Below, one piece after another: positions 1 to 8,223 of a DNA stretch of 46,191 nucleotides. The position numbers and the translations under genes were made by a program. The notes under the pieces were generated by a model. The model did not search any database. It worked only from the letters and a program-made list of their open reading frames with translations, and had not been told where the DNA came from. This DNA comes from Phycisphaerae bacterium (lineage in GTDB: Bacteria > Planctomycetota > Phycisphaerae > Sedimentisphaerales > Anaerobacaceae): assembly GCA_028715705.1 (NCBI GenBank), contig JAQURJ010000006.1, positions 1 to 46,191 on the forward strand, in the 5' to 3' direction. The first letter of the stretch is position 1. Each line of letters opens with the position of its first letter.

Positions 1-111
1 CGAGTCACTTGGACGTTTACGAGTGCCGAAAAACCGAAATTTTGAAATATTGTGTTCAAAAATTTACTCAAAAAATGTTAACTGAAGTTTTGAGCCTCAA
101 AAATCAAATTA

Positions 112-1308
112 TTAGAGGCTCCCTTTAATCACACAATGCAAAACCCTGTTGACAACCTTGCTTGTCATAGCCTCCATAGCCGCCCTGCATGAGGCGTTTT
201 CTCTTGTTCCGACAAAAAAGTTATCAATTTCCCTGCGGCTGATTTGTGCAAACACGTTTTTCATCTCACCGATAGCCGGCCCGATATTTCTGGTGCCAAG
301 CCAGTCCATAAACCCGCGCACATTTTCATCTATTATCCGCAACGCTTTAGCAATATCATCTTCGCGAGCCTTAAGATTCTGTTGGGCGGCTTCGGAAAGC
401 TCGTCTATACTATAAAGATATATATCTTCTATCTTAATCACATCCGGTGCGAAATTTAGCGGCACCGCAAGGTCGATTATTAATAACGGCCTTTTTTTCC
501 TGTGATGCATTACAGTTCTAAACGTTTTTTCTTCAAAAAGATAATTTTGTGATGCCGCAGAAGCTATGACAATATCGACTTCAGCAAGCAGGCCGTTGAG
601 CTGGTCCCAGTTTATGCTGCTTACATCGTATTTTCTTGCCATTTCAAGACCGCGCTGCGGTGAACAATTGGCGATGGTGATATTTTTACATCCGCTGTGT
701 AAAAGGTGACGAACCAATAGCTCACCCATTTCACCGGCTCCGATGACCGCGACCTTTGCGCAAGTGATGTCATAAAAAAGTTGCATAGCCAGCTCCACTG
801 CGACGCCGGCAACGCTTACCCTTCCGTTCAATATGGAAGTATTCGTAACTATCTTTTTACTGGTTGCAAACGCACAATGAAAAAGACGATTCAGAAATTT
901 TCCGACACTCTTTGTACCGCATGCCAATTTATAACTTTCTTTGACCTGTCCGGTTATCTGTGCTTCTCCAACAACCATACTGTCAAGACTGGCGGTTACC
1001 GTCAGTAGATGTCTTACCGCATCAACATTCTTATAAGCATAGATGAATTCATGAAACCTTTCCCGCGGGATTCCGTGAAAATCAGAAAGGAAACCGGTCA
1101 ATACTTTTTCATCGACCTCTGCTGATTCACTGCATGCGCAATATATTTCAACCCTGTTGCACGTTGACAATAATACAAATTCCGCCCTGTCAAACTTACT
1201 TTTTAGTTCATTTAACGCTTTAATGGTTTCCCCTGCATCAAATGCCAATTTCTCCCTGATATTTACCGGAGTGCTTTTATGATTAAGTCCTGCAACTATT
1301 ATCTTCAT
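112..1308 (-). CDS. hemA: Glutamyl-tRNA reductase
   Basis: This enzyme reduces glutamyl-tRNA(Glu) to glutamate-1-semialdehyde with NADPH, the first committed step of C5 tetrapyrrole synthesis in the cytoplasm. The 398-residue protein begins MKIIVAGLNHKST and has the STCNRVEIY motif whose Cys50 is the catalytic nucleophile. A Rossmann segment (VAVIGAGEMGELLVRHL) lies near residue 185, and a helical dimerisation region forms the C-terminus. The length is slightly below the usual 410-430. It is the last gene of a minus-strand ahbB-like/hemX/hemA run, with 9 bp between it and the hemX-like gene. Co-location with hemC across a divergent spacer supports a tetrapyrrole locus. Identification is firm. 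Confidence 0.96.
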   Translation of the reverse strand: MKIIVAGLNHKSTPVNIREKLAFDAGETIKALNELKSKFDRAEFVLLSTCNRVEIYCACSESAEVDEKVLTGFLSDFHGIPRERFHEFIYAYKNVDAVRHLLTVTASLDSMVVGEAQITGQVKESYKLACGTKSVGKFLNRLFHCAFATSKKIVTNTSILNGRVSVAGVAVELAMQLFYDITCAKVAVIGAGEMGELLVRHLLHSGCKNITIANCSPQRGLEMARKYDVSSINWDQLNGLLAEVDIVIASAASQNYLFEEKTFRTVMHHRKKRPLLIIDLAVPLNFAPDVIKIEDIYLYSIDELSEAAQQNLKAREDDIAKALRIIDENVRGFMDWLGTRNIGPAIGEMKNVFAQISRREIDNFFVGTRENASCRAAMEAMTSKVVNRVLHCVIKGSL

Positions 1309-1317
1309 TTTATTTAA

Positions 1318-2196
1318 TTATCTTTCCAAAGTCGAAACGCCGGGGCTGATAAAATTGTGGCTGGTTCCGCAAAAAATCGCTGTGCCAACGATCGCAAATA
1401 ATATAAAAATAAAAGCTGTGATTGTTAAATATGCCATCCCCCCGCCTTTAAGAACGATCTTACGTTTTAATATGATTGTTATTCCGCAAAGTGACCATAT
1501 TGCGACAATAAGAATTATCTTGGAATCAAACAACCAATTGACAAAACTTACGCCAAGCGCGGCGGAATTTATCGCTGCCATCCCGATTCCGCTTATCATT
1601 CCAAATGTTATAAACAAGAAACAAAACTCCAAAGAATGTATATTCATAAGCTCAAGTTTTTCAAGATTGGGCATTTTGCCAAGAACGTTTACGAAATTCT
1701 TTTTCTTGAGTTTATTTCTGCCAAGCAGATAAAGTACCGCATTAGCCGCGGCAAAAGTTAATGAAGCAACACCAAGAATCATTGTGATGCCATGAGCTAT
1801 TGCCCACGGAGTCGCTGCTATTGCACGGGGCTGCGACGGTGGTGCGGCGACGCTGCCAGCTATTAAAACTATGAGAAGAATGATCCATACCATTACAGAG
1901 TCGAACCATATTCGTCTGATCGTGAAGCTCAGAAATAAATACATTATCCCAAATACTATAGTAAGCAGGATTATCGATTCAAATAACTCCGTCAAAGGTA
2001 CAGCGTGTATTGAAATCCCCCTTAATGCCAGCAAAAGGATTTCCAGCAGCACCGCAATACCGACAAGGGCGGTTAAAGTAAGTCTCTTCCTTTTGCCGTT
2101 TGCGATTATCTGCAAAACACATACTATCGCCGCCGCTATATATACCCCCGCCGCAGTTATAAATATCATAAATTCAGATACCGGTAATCCTGCCAT
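1318..2196 (-). CDS. HemX/CcsA-like cytochrome c assembly-type membrane protein
   Basis: This is a 292-residue integral membrane protein with about eight hydrophobic helices, placed directly upstream of hemA like hemX in many bacteria. The segment WAIAHGITMILGVASLTFAA resembles the core of the CcsA/CcmC/HemX (YpjD) family, and the C-terminal CGTSHNF resembles the family's G-x-HS ending. The tryptophan-rich heme-handling WWD motif of true CcsA is not seen in the loop where it would be expected, which points to HemX rather than a cytochrome c synthetase. In other bacteria HemX influences GluTR level or heme handling. That role here is inferred from position. Gaps of 9 and 11 bp to its neighbours indicate an operon. 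Confidence 0.8.
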   Translation of the reverse strand: MAGLPVSEFMIFITAAGVYIAAAIVCVLQIIANGKRKRLTLTALVGIAVLLEILLLALRGISIHAVPLTELFESIILLTIVFGIMYLFLSFTIRRIWFDSVMVWIILLIVLIAGSVAAPPSQPRAIAATPWAIAHGITMILGVASLTFAAANAVLYLLGRNKLKKKNFVNVLGKMPNLEKLELMNIHSLEFCFLFITFGMISGIGMAAINSAALGVSFVNWLFDSKIILIVAIWSLCGITIILKRKIVLKGGGMAYLTITAFIFILFAIVGTAIFCGTSHNFISPGVSTLER

Positions 2197-2207
2197 ATTT
2201 ATCCTTT

Positions 2208-2702
2208 TCAGATAACGTTTTCTTCAGGGCTGATATATACTGGAGATGATTTTTTGAGTTCTTTTTCGGTAAACAAAACGCGGTATTCCGAAATTCTGCA
2301 TGCTTTGCTCATTCTGCGAATCGCCCATGTTACATTTTCAACACTTTTGCCGTGAACCATTGAATATAAATTGTACGGCCATGATTTGCTGGTTTGACGT
2401 TCGTAGGCATGGCTGACCTCTTTGAAACTCGCCAGAATTTTTCCTGCTTCCTCGACTCTCTCCCGTTCGACTTGCCAGGCCACCATAGCCCCAACATCGG
2501 CACCAGCCTTAAAGTGATTTACGACTGCCCCTATTCTCCGCAGGATTCCTTCCTGGTGCCATTTTTTGAGCATGTCAAGAAGTTGGTCAACTTCTATGCC
2601 TGCTTTTTTCGCCATATCCTTATATGGCTGCGGGCTGTTTGGAAAACCATCCTGAATAACCGCTAATACCTTTTTTTCAATATCAGAGAGGAGTAACCCC
2701 AT
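2208..2702 (-). CDS. Siroheme decarboxylase-like Lrp/AsnC-type protein (AhbA/AhbB/NirDLGH family)
   Basis: The protein has 164 residues with an N-terminal winged-helix (residues 1-60: SDIEKKVLAVIQDG…LLDMLKKWHQEGILRRIGAVV), followed by an AsnC-like ferredoxin fold. The string GILRRIGAVVNHFKAG and the later MVAWQV and SKSWPYNLYSMVHGKS are characteristic of the AhbA/AhbB and NirDLGH proteins. These decarboxylate siroheme to 12,18-didecarboxysiroheme in the alternative heme or heme d1 route. It sits at the head of the ahbB-like/hemX/hemA minus-strand operon, in keeping with a tetrapyrrole role. Only one subunit is visible. The usual partner (AhbA or AhbB) and the radical-SAM enzymes AhbC/AhbD are not in the window. 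A plain transcription regulator is less likely given the heme neighbours. Confidence 0.75.
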   Translation of the reverse strand: MGLLLSDIEKKVLAVIQDGFPNSPQPYKDMAKKAGIEVDQLLDMLKKWHQEGILRRIGAVVNHFKAGADVGAMVAWQVERERVEEAGKILASFKEVSHAYERQTSKSWPYNLYSMVHGKSVENVTWAIRRMSKACRISEYRVLFTEKELKKSSPVYISPEENVI

Positions 2703-2929
2703 TTTTTAATCCTACAACTCTGCGTGGACAAATTGACTCAGATACGAAACTTTTTTTCTCATAAATAATAATTCTATGATATCAGGCTCAAAATTATAAG
2801 CAGGAATTGCATAATTTTTGCGGTTGCTGAGACAAACACTTGGCTTTTCTTTGGAAATACTTGAATTTTCCGCAATTATCGTATAAAAACTTGGAAAAAT
2901 TACCAAAAATGAGCCATCGAAAGAACAAT
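2703..2929. promoter_or_regulatory. Divergent spacer between ahbB-like/hemX/hemA and hemC
   Basis: About 230 bp separates the divergent ahbB-like gene (minus) and hemC (plus), so promoters for both tetrapyrrole transcription units must lie here. The spacer is AT-rich. I did not find a convincing -35/-10 pair or operator by eye. Confidence 0.5.
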
Positions 2930-3862
2930 ATGAGATCGATACGGATTGCAAGCCGGGCAAGTAAACTCGCTTTAATCCAGTCGGGGTATATCGGCAAACT
3001 GCTCCAGGATATTTGCCCTGGAGTCGAAATTGCCATAGTAACAGTATCAACGAAAGGTGACCGTGATAAGTCCGACTTTTTGCATAAATCTGAATCGGTC
3101 GGTTTTTTCACATCAGAGGTTGAAAAATTTCTCCTTGAAGGTAAAGCCGATATCGCCGTGCATAGCCTTAAAGATCTGCCCACTGCTATAAGAGAAGGTC
3201 TTGTAATTGCGGCTATACCACAAAGAGAATCGCCAGCCGATGCCTTCATTGCCGCAAGTGGAATAACATCCATCGAAACACTGTGTTCCGGCGCGACTGT
3301 GGGAACTTCGAGCCTTCGGCGTATGGCACAATTGAAACGTATGAGAAGCGATTTGAACTGTGTCCCATTGCGAGGAAATGTGGAAACGAGAGTAAACAAG
3401 GTTGTTTGCGGCAAAATAGACGCGGCAATTTTAGCCTGTGCGGGGCTTAACCGGCTGGGTTTAGCTGATAAAATATCGCAGGTTCTTTCACCGGATGATT
3501 TTGTACCAGCTCCGGGGCAGGGCGCACTGGCGGTTCAAACTCGCTGCGATGATGAGAAAATTATCAGGCTTGTATCAAGACTCGACGATACGAATACTCG
3601 AATCGCCGTTGAAGCTGAGCGTTCCATCTTGGCCGTTTTGCAAGGGGGGTGTAGCATTCCGCTCGGTGTTTATGCCCAGATTGCCGGTGATGTTATTACT
3701 ATTTATGCTATGCTATCCGATGTCGAAGCTGAAAAATATATTACGCTTTCAAGAACCGGGCCCATTACTGATCGCAAGGCTCTTGTGGAAATAGTGGTTA
3801 AAGAATTGCTCGAAGCCGGAGGCGGAGAAATTCTCGAACAGCTAAAAAACTTTCGGTCATAA
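2930..3862 (+). CDS. hemC: Hydroxymethylbilane synthase (porphobilinogen deaminase)
   Basis: HemC polymerises four porphobilinogens into hydroxymethylbilane on a covalently held dipyrromethane cofactor. The protein starts MRSIRIASRASKLALIQSGY, the family's canonical N-terminus. It has SLKDLPT, TVGTSSLRRMAQLKR, LRGNVETRV and APGQGALAVQ, and the cofactor-bearing cysteine in LQGGCSIPLGVYA. I chose the ATG at 2930 because it gives the usual family start. In-frame ATGs at 2909 and 2840 would add non-conserved residues, and none has a strong ribosome site. It is divergent from the hemA operon. Two short coding-like stretches follow its stop (see the spacer entry), where hemD often lies in other genomes. 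Confidence 0.95.
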   Translation: MRSIRIASRASKLALIQSGYIGKLLQDICPGVEIAIVTVSTKGDRDKSDFLHKSESVGFFTSEVEKFLLEGKADIAVHSLKDLPTAIREGLVIAAIPQRESPADAFIAASGITSIETLCSGATVGTSSLRRMAQLKRMRSDLNCVPLRGNVETRVNKVVCGKIDAAILACAGLNRLGLADKISQVLSPDDFVPAPGQGALAVQTRCDDEKIIRLVSRLDDTNTRIAVEAERSILAVLQGGCSIPLGVYAQIAGDVITIYAMLSDVEAEKYITLSRTGPITDRKALVEIVVKELLEAGGGEILEQLKNFRS

Positions 3863-4177
3863 CCGATAACCCCCGGATGGAGGCAATAGGCTCTAAGTTG
3901 CTTGCCCAAGCAAAAGAAAATTGCCTTTGATGTTGCCCTCATCTTGCAAACAAGGTTTAGTACAAATATCGATTCCGTCCTTCGTCAATCTGTTGACCGG
4001 TTGCCAATACGGAAATGGCTATGATAATAGAGAAAGGATAATATTATTTATGTGCGCTTTGTCCTGAGAATAAATTTTGCGGTTCGTTGTTATTGTTCGT
4101 TTGTAATGTCCATAAACCATATACCAGCTCATATTAACCCAATAATTGAGGTTTTGGGATAGATTCTGTAAATAACA
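3863..4177. other. Spacer after hemC with possible gene remnant
   Basis: About 315 bp lies without an intact gene between convergent hemC and the last URO-D gene. Directly overlapping the hemC end in another frame (3841-3930), a reading of about 29 codons contains VITDNPRMEAIGSKLLAQ. Another short frame (about 3929-4024) reads LILQTRFSTNIDSVLRQ. They look protein-like but are interrupted by stops, so a decayed gene is possible. I cannot assign a family. Confidence 0.3.
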
Positions 4178-5257
4178 CTATCCAAATTGTTCAAGTTGTT
4201 CCAAAAAGTTTTGAGCTTGTTTTTGCGATGATGCCTCAGCAACAAAAAAAAGTTTGCGGCAATCGAGCTGCTGCCGCATTTTTCTGACAATCTCATAGTC
4301 TCTGATAGGTATGCCGCCGCCGCCAAATACTTGCCCTTTGCCCAGCAAATCAATCTTTTTATGCAAACAAGTCCAGTCTTTCTCCGCTGCCTCCCCGGCA
4401 CCCGGCTGCCACTGGATTACATCGATACCCTCAATTTCACAGATGGCGGGAAGATGAACAATCGCATCAGGGCCATCAAGATGATAAGTTGAGGCATCCA
4501 GCGATTTAATTTCTCGTTTCAGACACGAAACTTCAAATTCTCTGAACATCTCAGGACTTATCATACACGAAAAATCACACTGCGGCACACTGACTAAGCC
4601 ATGACAGTACATTTGATGCCGAGTAATAGAACCAAACTGCCTGGTATCCTGCTCAATCGATAAGGCATTAAGCGCCTGTTCATATGCCAAACAGACTGAA
4701 TCGAGAGCCCGCTTCACCTTATCTGGGTCTGTTATCACATCCATTAGCAGATTCTGAGGGCCTCTAATAGCGGACAGACAATCCAGACCCGCTTGCAAAT
4801 TCGGCCCGGTAATCAGTACTTTGCCGTCGCATCGGGCACGAAATGCCCGTAAAGACCTGATTGTTTTTTCCCACCATTGACTTTCGGGATGAAACTTAAT
4901 TTCAGCATCGTCCCAATTTTCTACAAATGGGACACACCAACTCGTGTCAGGATTATCCGGATGAAATTTCAACTCCGCCCCTAAAAGGGCAGAAAAATGG
5001 TCAGGCCCAAACTGAATCTGATAAAATGGAATCGCATCGCCAAGAAACACATGACTGTCTGCCCATGCGAGAAGCTGCTCAATGACGACATTCAAGTCAT
5101 TTTCTACAGAGGCGACAGATGAAGGCTTAGGACGCGGTTCTACGCCATCTTTTGGCGATACTATACTAACCAGCGGACGCGAAAGAGCTTCATTTTTCCA
5201 GAATGAGTCCCATCGCTGTCTTACCTGTTCAAAATCAGTTTTAAATTCAAGTTCCAT
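4178..5257 (-). CDS. URO-D superfamily protein, not HemE (paralogue 1)
   Basis: This is a 359-residue protein of the uroporphyrinogen decarboxylase/cobalamin-independent methyltransferase TIM-barrel superfamily. Visible signs are MISPEMFREFEVSCLKREI, the strand-helix STYHLDGPDAIVHLP with His259 and Asp261 (the position of the metal-binding H-x-C/D in MtaA-type enzymes), and IEGIDVIQWQPGAG. The HemE substrate motif around MRQAGR is absent, so heme synthesis is unlikely even though hemC is close. It is the most divergent of the URO-D genes here. The ATG overlaps the TAA stop of the upstream GH36 gene by one base (TAATG), so translation is probably coupled. Function is unknown. A role on glycan-derived or methylated substrates is only an inference from context. 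Confidence 0.75.
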   Translation of the reverse strand: MELEFKTDFEQVRQRWDSFWKNEALSRPLVSIVSPKDGVEPRPKPSSVASVENDLNVVIEQLLAWADSHVFLGDAIPFYQIQFGPDHFSALLGAELKFHPDNPDTSWCVPFVENWDDAEIKFHPESQWWEKTIRSLRAFRARCDGKVLITGPNLQAGLDCLSAIRGPQNLLMDVITDPDKVKRALDSVCLAYEQALNALSIEQDTRQFGSITRHQMYCHGLVSVPQCDFSCMISPEMFREFEVSCLKREIKSLDASTYHLDGPDAIVHLPAICEIEGIDVIQWQPGAGEAAEKDWTCLHKKIDLLGKGQVFGGGGIPIRDYEIVRKMRQQLDCRKLFFVAEASSQKQAQNFLEQLEQFG

Positions 5258-7152
5258 TAGGATTTTTGCTGTGGATAGGCCAACCGCTGAGAGATATTTA
5301 TGATGTCTCCCGCCTTTGAATCTATATCCAAAAAAGTAATGTTGTCATACGATTTTTCCAGCCGGTTCGGAGTATCAAAATTACTTATAATTAAATCAAC
5401 CGATACTTTCTGGGGGAAGGACAAGTAAAGATTGCCGCATGATGTAGCATTGAGTATCTCGGCATTTTTGATTTCAGATATATTCAATCTATTCTCGTTA
5501 TTAACAAGAAAATATATGTTCTTGTCCTTTCCCGGAACCAGCCAGGAGCACAAACACGGGTCAAGCGGAACTCTGAAATTCCTAAAGTTATCGATATTTT
5601 GTTTATACCAGGTATGATAGAATTTTATAGCCCTTTTATGTTGCGGGTTTAAAACTGCGAAATTTATAGAATAACTGGGAATACCAACGGCCATCATTTT
5701 AATTATCATAACGGTTGCCTCAGCAGGAGAGTCGCTGTTTGTAATGGTTTGATAATCGTTCAGGCTATATGGAGTGTAAGCGTTTACATATGCGGTTCGA
5801 AGAAAATTCCCTTCGGGATTATAAGGCGTATCTCCCGCTCTGATACAAGTGCCGTATTGATAAAGATATGGCGTTGCGTAATTCTGCTTGAGTTCTATAA
5901 TGTAGTTTTTATTTAAACTTCTGGTTTTTCTGTCAATCAGTTCAAGCGTTTTTGTCAACCCGTCTATCATTGAAGTTGTATCATGACGGTGCTCGTTACT
6001 GACACAAGGTTCATCAGGTACACAGTTAAACAGATCGTATTTCGCTCCGTCAACACCATAATCTCTTATCAGATCAGCACAGATATCCGCCATTACTTCC
6101 CTTGCCTGCTGGCACATAAAACATAAGGAGTGAAATTTATTATTAGTCATCATCAGGATGTCTTTTTTGTTTTGAATCAAATATTTTTCTCTTTTCCCAA
6201 AACATTCGGCATGAGGAGCAACTGCATGCGGAGCACACCATATAATCGCATTTGCGTCTTCTGCGTGGATTTTATCTACAAGCAATTTCAGGTTTTTTAT
6301 TTTGCTTTTGTCTTCACGCCAGTCGCCGATGTTAAGATTGATGTTGAAATCGCTGTCCAGTCCCGGGCCAAACCAGCCGTCGTCAATAATAAAGTTTTTT
6401 ATTCCCAACTCGACGCCTTCCCTGACGTTTTCCAAAATTACATCCTCGGTAACATCGTCGGAATACCAGTCCGTCCACGAACACCAGAAAGGAAGCAGGG
6501 TGTCGTCTGTTGTAACAGATTCAGATTTTAATATCCCAGCCATTGTAAGCGAAAATTCCCTTAAGCTGCTTATCCATGTCTCTTTTTCATTAATTTCCGC
6601 ACCTTCTTTGAAGTAAATGTACTCTGTTATAGAGCCGTCGCTTTTATCGCAGACAAAACCGGGGATCGGATAGACATCGGTCCCTCTTTGTATAGTCAGC
6701 GTAAAACGCTTCGTCCAAGCGCTGAGCGCCCTTCCGATTGCCGGCTCCCGAACAATAAAGTCAGTTTCTATATTAGGCCCAATAAGGCCGAATATAAAAT
6801 CGGTGTAAAGGTCTGCGCCTGTCAAAATAAAAAGAGGTATTCTTATATTGTTAACCCGTGAGAGCCATTTTTTGCCCCAGAAATCAACAAGCTGCATTTG
6901 TGAAGGATATGTCCGGCCGGTATCAGGGACTATTACCTGATGAAAGTTCTTCAAATTAGTGGATACAGTATAGCTTATAGTTTTCAGTTCATCATTTTTC
7001 GGCGGGGTTATTTTGATTTTGTATGGAAATCCATCTGCAAGACCGACACAAACGCCGGTCTTATTTACAACGGCAGTTTTTTTTAAATCCCTGATTTCGA
7101 ATTCGCAAATAACGTTTTTTTTAGTAGTTACGATTAATTTGAACTCAATCAT
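5257..7152 (-). CDS. GH36-like alpha-galactosidase (clan GH-D)
   Basis: The 631-residue protein has an N-terminal beta-sandwich (about 1-215) and then a TIM barrel opening with LPFWCSWTDWYSDDV. FIIDDGW (254-260) and GVDGAKYDLFN follow. Asp373 fits the clan-D nucleophile and Asp441 (CIRAGDTPYN) fits the acid/base position. The C-terminal beta domain begins near residue 540. The family releases terminal alpha-galactose or related sugars. There is no signal peptide at the N-terminus (MIEFKLIVTTKK), so it probably acts in the cytoplasm or periplasm on imported oligosaccharides. It lies 19 bp after the upstream URO-D gene and overlaps the downstream one by 1 bp, indicating one transcript. The exact substrate is not determined; related clan-D activities cannot be excluded. 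Confidence 0.82.
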   Translation of the reverse strand: MIEFKLIVTTKKNVICEFEIRDLKKTAVVNKTGVCVGLADGFPYKIKITPPKNDELKTISYTVSTNLKNFHQVIVPDTGRTYPSQMQLVDFWGKKWLSRVNNIRIPLFILTGADLYTDFIFGLIGPNIETDFIVREPAIGRALSAWTKRFTLTIQRGTDVYPIPGFVCDKSDGSITEYIYFKEGAEINEKETWISSLREFSLTMAGILKSESVTTDDTLLPFWCSWTDWYSDDVTEDVILENVREGVELGIKNFIIDDGWFGPGLDSDFNINLNIGDWREDKSKIKNLKLLVDKIHAEDANAIIWCAPHAVAPHAECFGKREKYLIQNKKDILMMTNNKFHSLCFMCQQAREVMADICADLIRDYGVDGAKYDLFNCVPDEPCVSNEHRHDTTSMIDGLTKTLELIDRKTRSLNKNYIIELKQNYATPYLYQYGTCIRAGDTPYNPEGNFLRTAYVNAYTPYSLNDYQTITNSDSPAEATVMIIKMMAVGIPSYSINFAVLNPQHKRAIKFYHTWYKQNIDNFRNFRVPLDPCLCSWLVPGKDKNIYFLVNNENRLNISEIKNAEILNATSCGNLYLSFPQKVSVDLIISNFDTPNRLEKSYDNITFLDIDSKAGDIINISQRLAYPQQKS

Positions 7153-7171
7153 CTTTAAACCTTATCCTTAA

Positions 7172-8164
7172 TCACGATTGCAAGACAGCAGGAATTTGCC
7201 GATAATTGCCCTGCTTTTTCCAGATATCCAGAATAAGCTCGTACCGTTTAAGAGGCATACCCGTATAAATACAGTTACTCGTTGAAAAAATGTAACCACC
7301 TCCCGGCATACCGTGCTTTAAAGCATAAGCAGCCGATTCAATAACTTCTTCGTCGGTGCCGGTATCCATTAAGCCGCAGTTGACATTTCCTATTAGGCAG
7401 AGTTTATCGCCGACCAATCGCTTGATTTCAGCGATATCAATTCCGCCCTGAGGGTCGAGACTGTGCAGCGCATGAGGACCGGCCGAAACAAGCGAATCGA
7501 GAATAGGCATAATGTTGCCGTCAGTATGCTTTATAGTATAAAAGCCCATCTGGCGATAGCCGGCAATCAGATTAGTCAAATACGGAGTAACAAATTCGTC
7601 GAACATCGCAGGAGAAAGGAAAGGGCCGCTGTTAAAGCAATAATCACTGCAAAGGGCAAAGCCGTCCAATACGGCGTTTTTTCTAAAAAATTCCGCCCTT
7701 TTTAATGCTTTATCGACAGCAGCTTGTGCCTTATCCTTAAATTGTTGCGGATTATCGGCAAGTTCACTGACAAAATTCATTATCTTATCGCCATTGGGCA
7801 GACCGCAGGTAATGTCCCCTTCTATCATCAAAAAATATTCCATTCCGGAAACTCTGCGGATTTCTTCCAGTGCATGCATAATACCCTGGTCGGAATTGTT
7901 ATCAGTCCAGCCTTTCGGTGAATGAAAGAAAATCGCCGAGTGTTCATACTTTTGCGCGGTAACTACATACAGGCTCGCAATGTCGCGTATATGGAGCTTA
8001 CGTTCATTCAGGGACATCTGGTTCCACTGTTTATAAAATCGATGAGATGGATGAACACGCCCAAAAGCCTCCATAGTCAGAAAAAACACGAGCTCAAAAT
8101 GAGGTACGCGACCTGAAGGCTGTCCGCCCTTGAGAGCCAAAATAAATTTTTCCCTTGGTTTCAT
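7172..8164 (-). CDS. URO-D superfamily protein, not HemE (paralogue 2)
   Basis: The 330-residue protein begins MKPREKFILALKGGQPSGRVPHFEL, a typical URO-D-family start. FLSPAMFDEFVTPYLTNLI and FYTIKHTDGNIMPILDSLV follow, with His213 and Asp215. LHSLDPQGGIDIAEIKRLVGD comes next, then IGNVNCGLM with Cys263. His-x-Asp plus a later Cys fits the zinc site layout of the MtaA-like branch more than HemE, and no MRQAGR-type motif is present. A modest ribosome site (TTTAGGT, 8 nt before ATG) precedes it. It sits 59 bp after the large glycosidase gene and 19 bp before the GH36 gene on the same strand. The substrate is unknown. Confidence 0.8.
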   Translation of the reverse strand: MKPREKFILALKGGQPSGRVPHFELVFFLTMEAFGRVHPSHRFYKQWNQMSLNERKLHIRDIASLYVVTAQKYEHSAIFFHSPKGWTDNNSDQGIMHALEEIRRVSGMEYFLMIEGDITCGLPNGDKIMNFVSELADNPQQFKDKAQAAVDKALKRAEFFRKNAVLDGFALCSDYCFNSGPFLSPAMFDEFVTPYLTNLIAGYRQMGFYTIKHTDGNIMPILDSLVSAGPHALHSLDPQGGIDIAEIKRLVGDKLCLIGNVNCGLMDTGTDEEVIESAAYALKHGMPGGGYIFSTSNCIYTGMPLKRYELILDIWKKQGNYRQIPAVLQS

Positions 8165-8223
8165 ATATTATTACCTAAACCAAATCGCCACTTAAATAAC
8201 CATTGTTCCGAACATCAACACTA

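Noticed and set aside
4178-8164. Calling the URO-D genes hemE because hemC and hemA are near
   Set aside because: The HemE substrate-binding MRQAGR-type motif is missing, and the genes belong to the glycosidase transcript.
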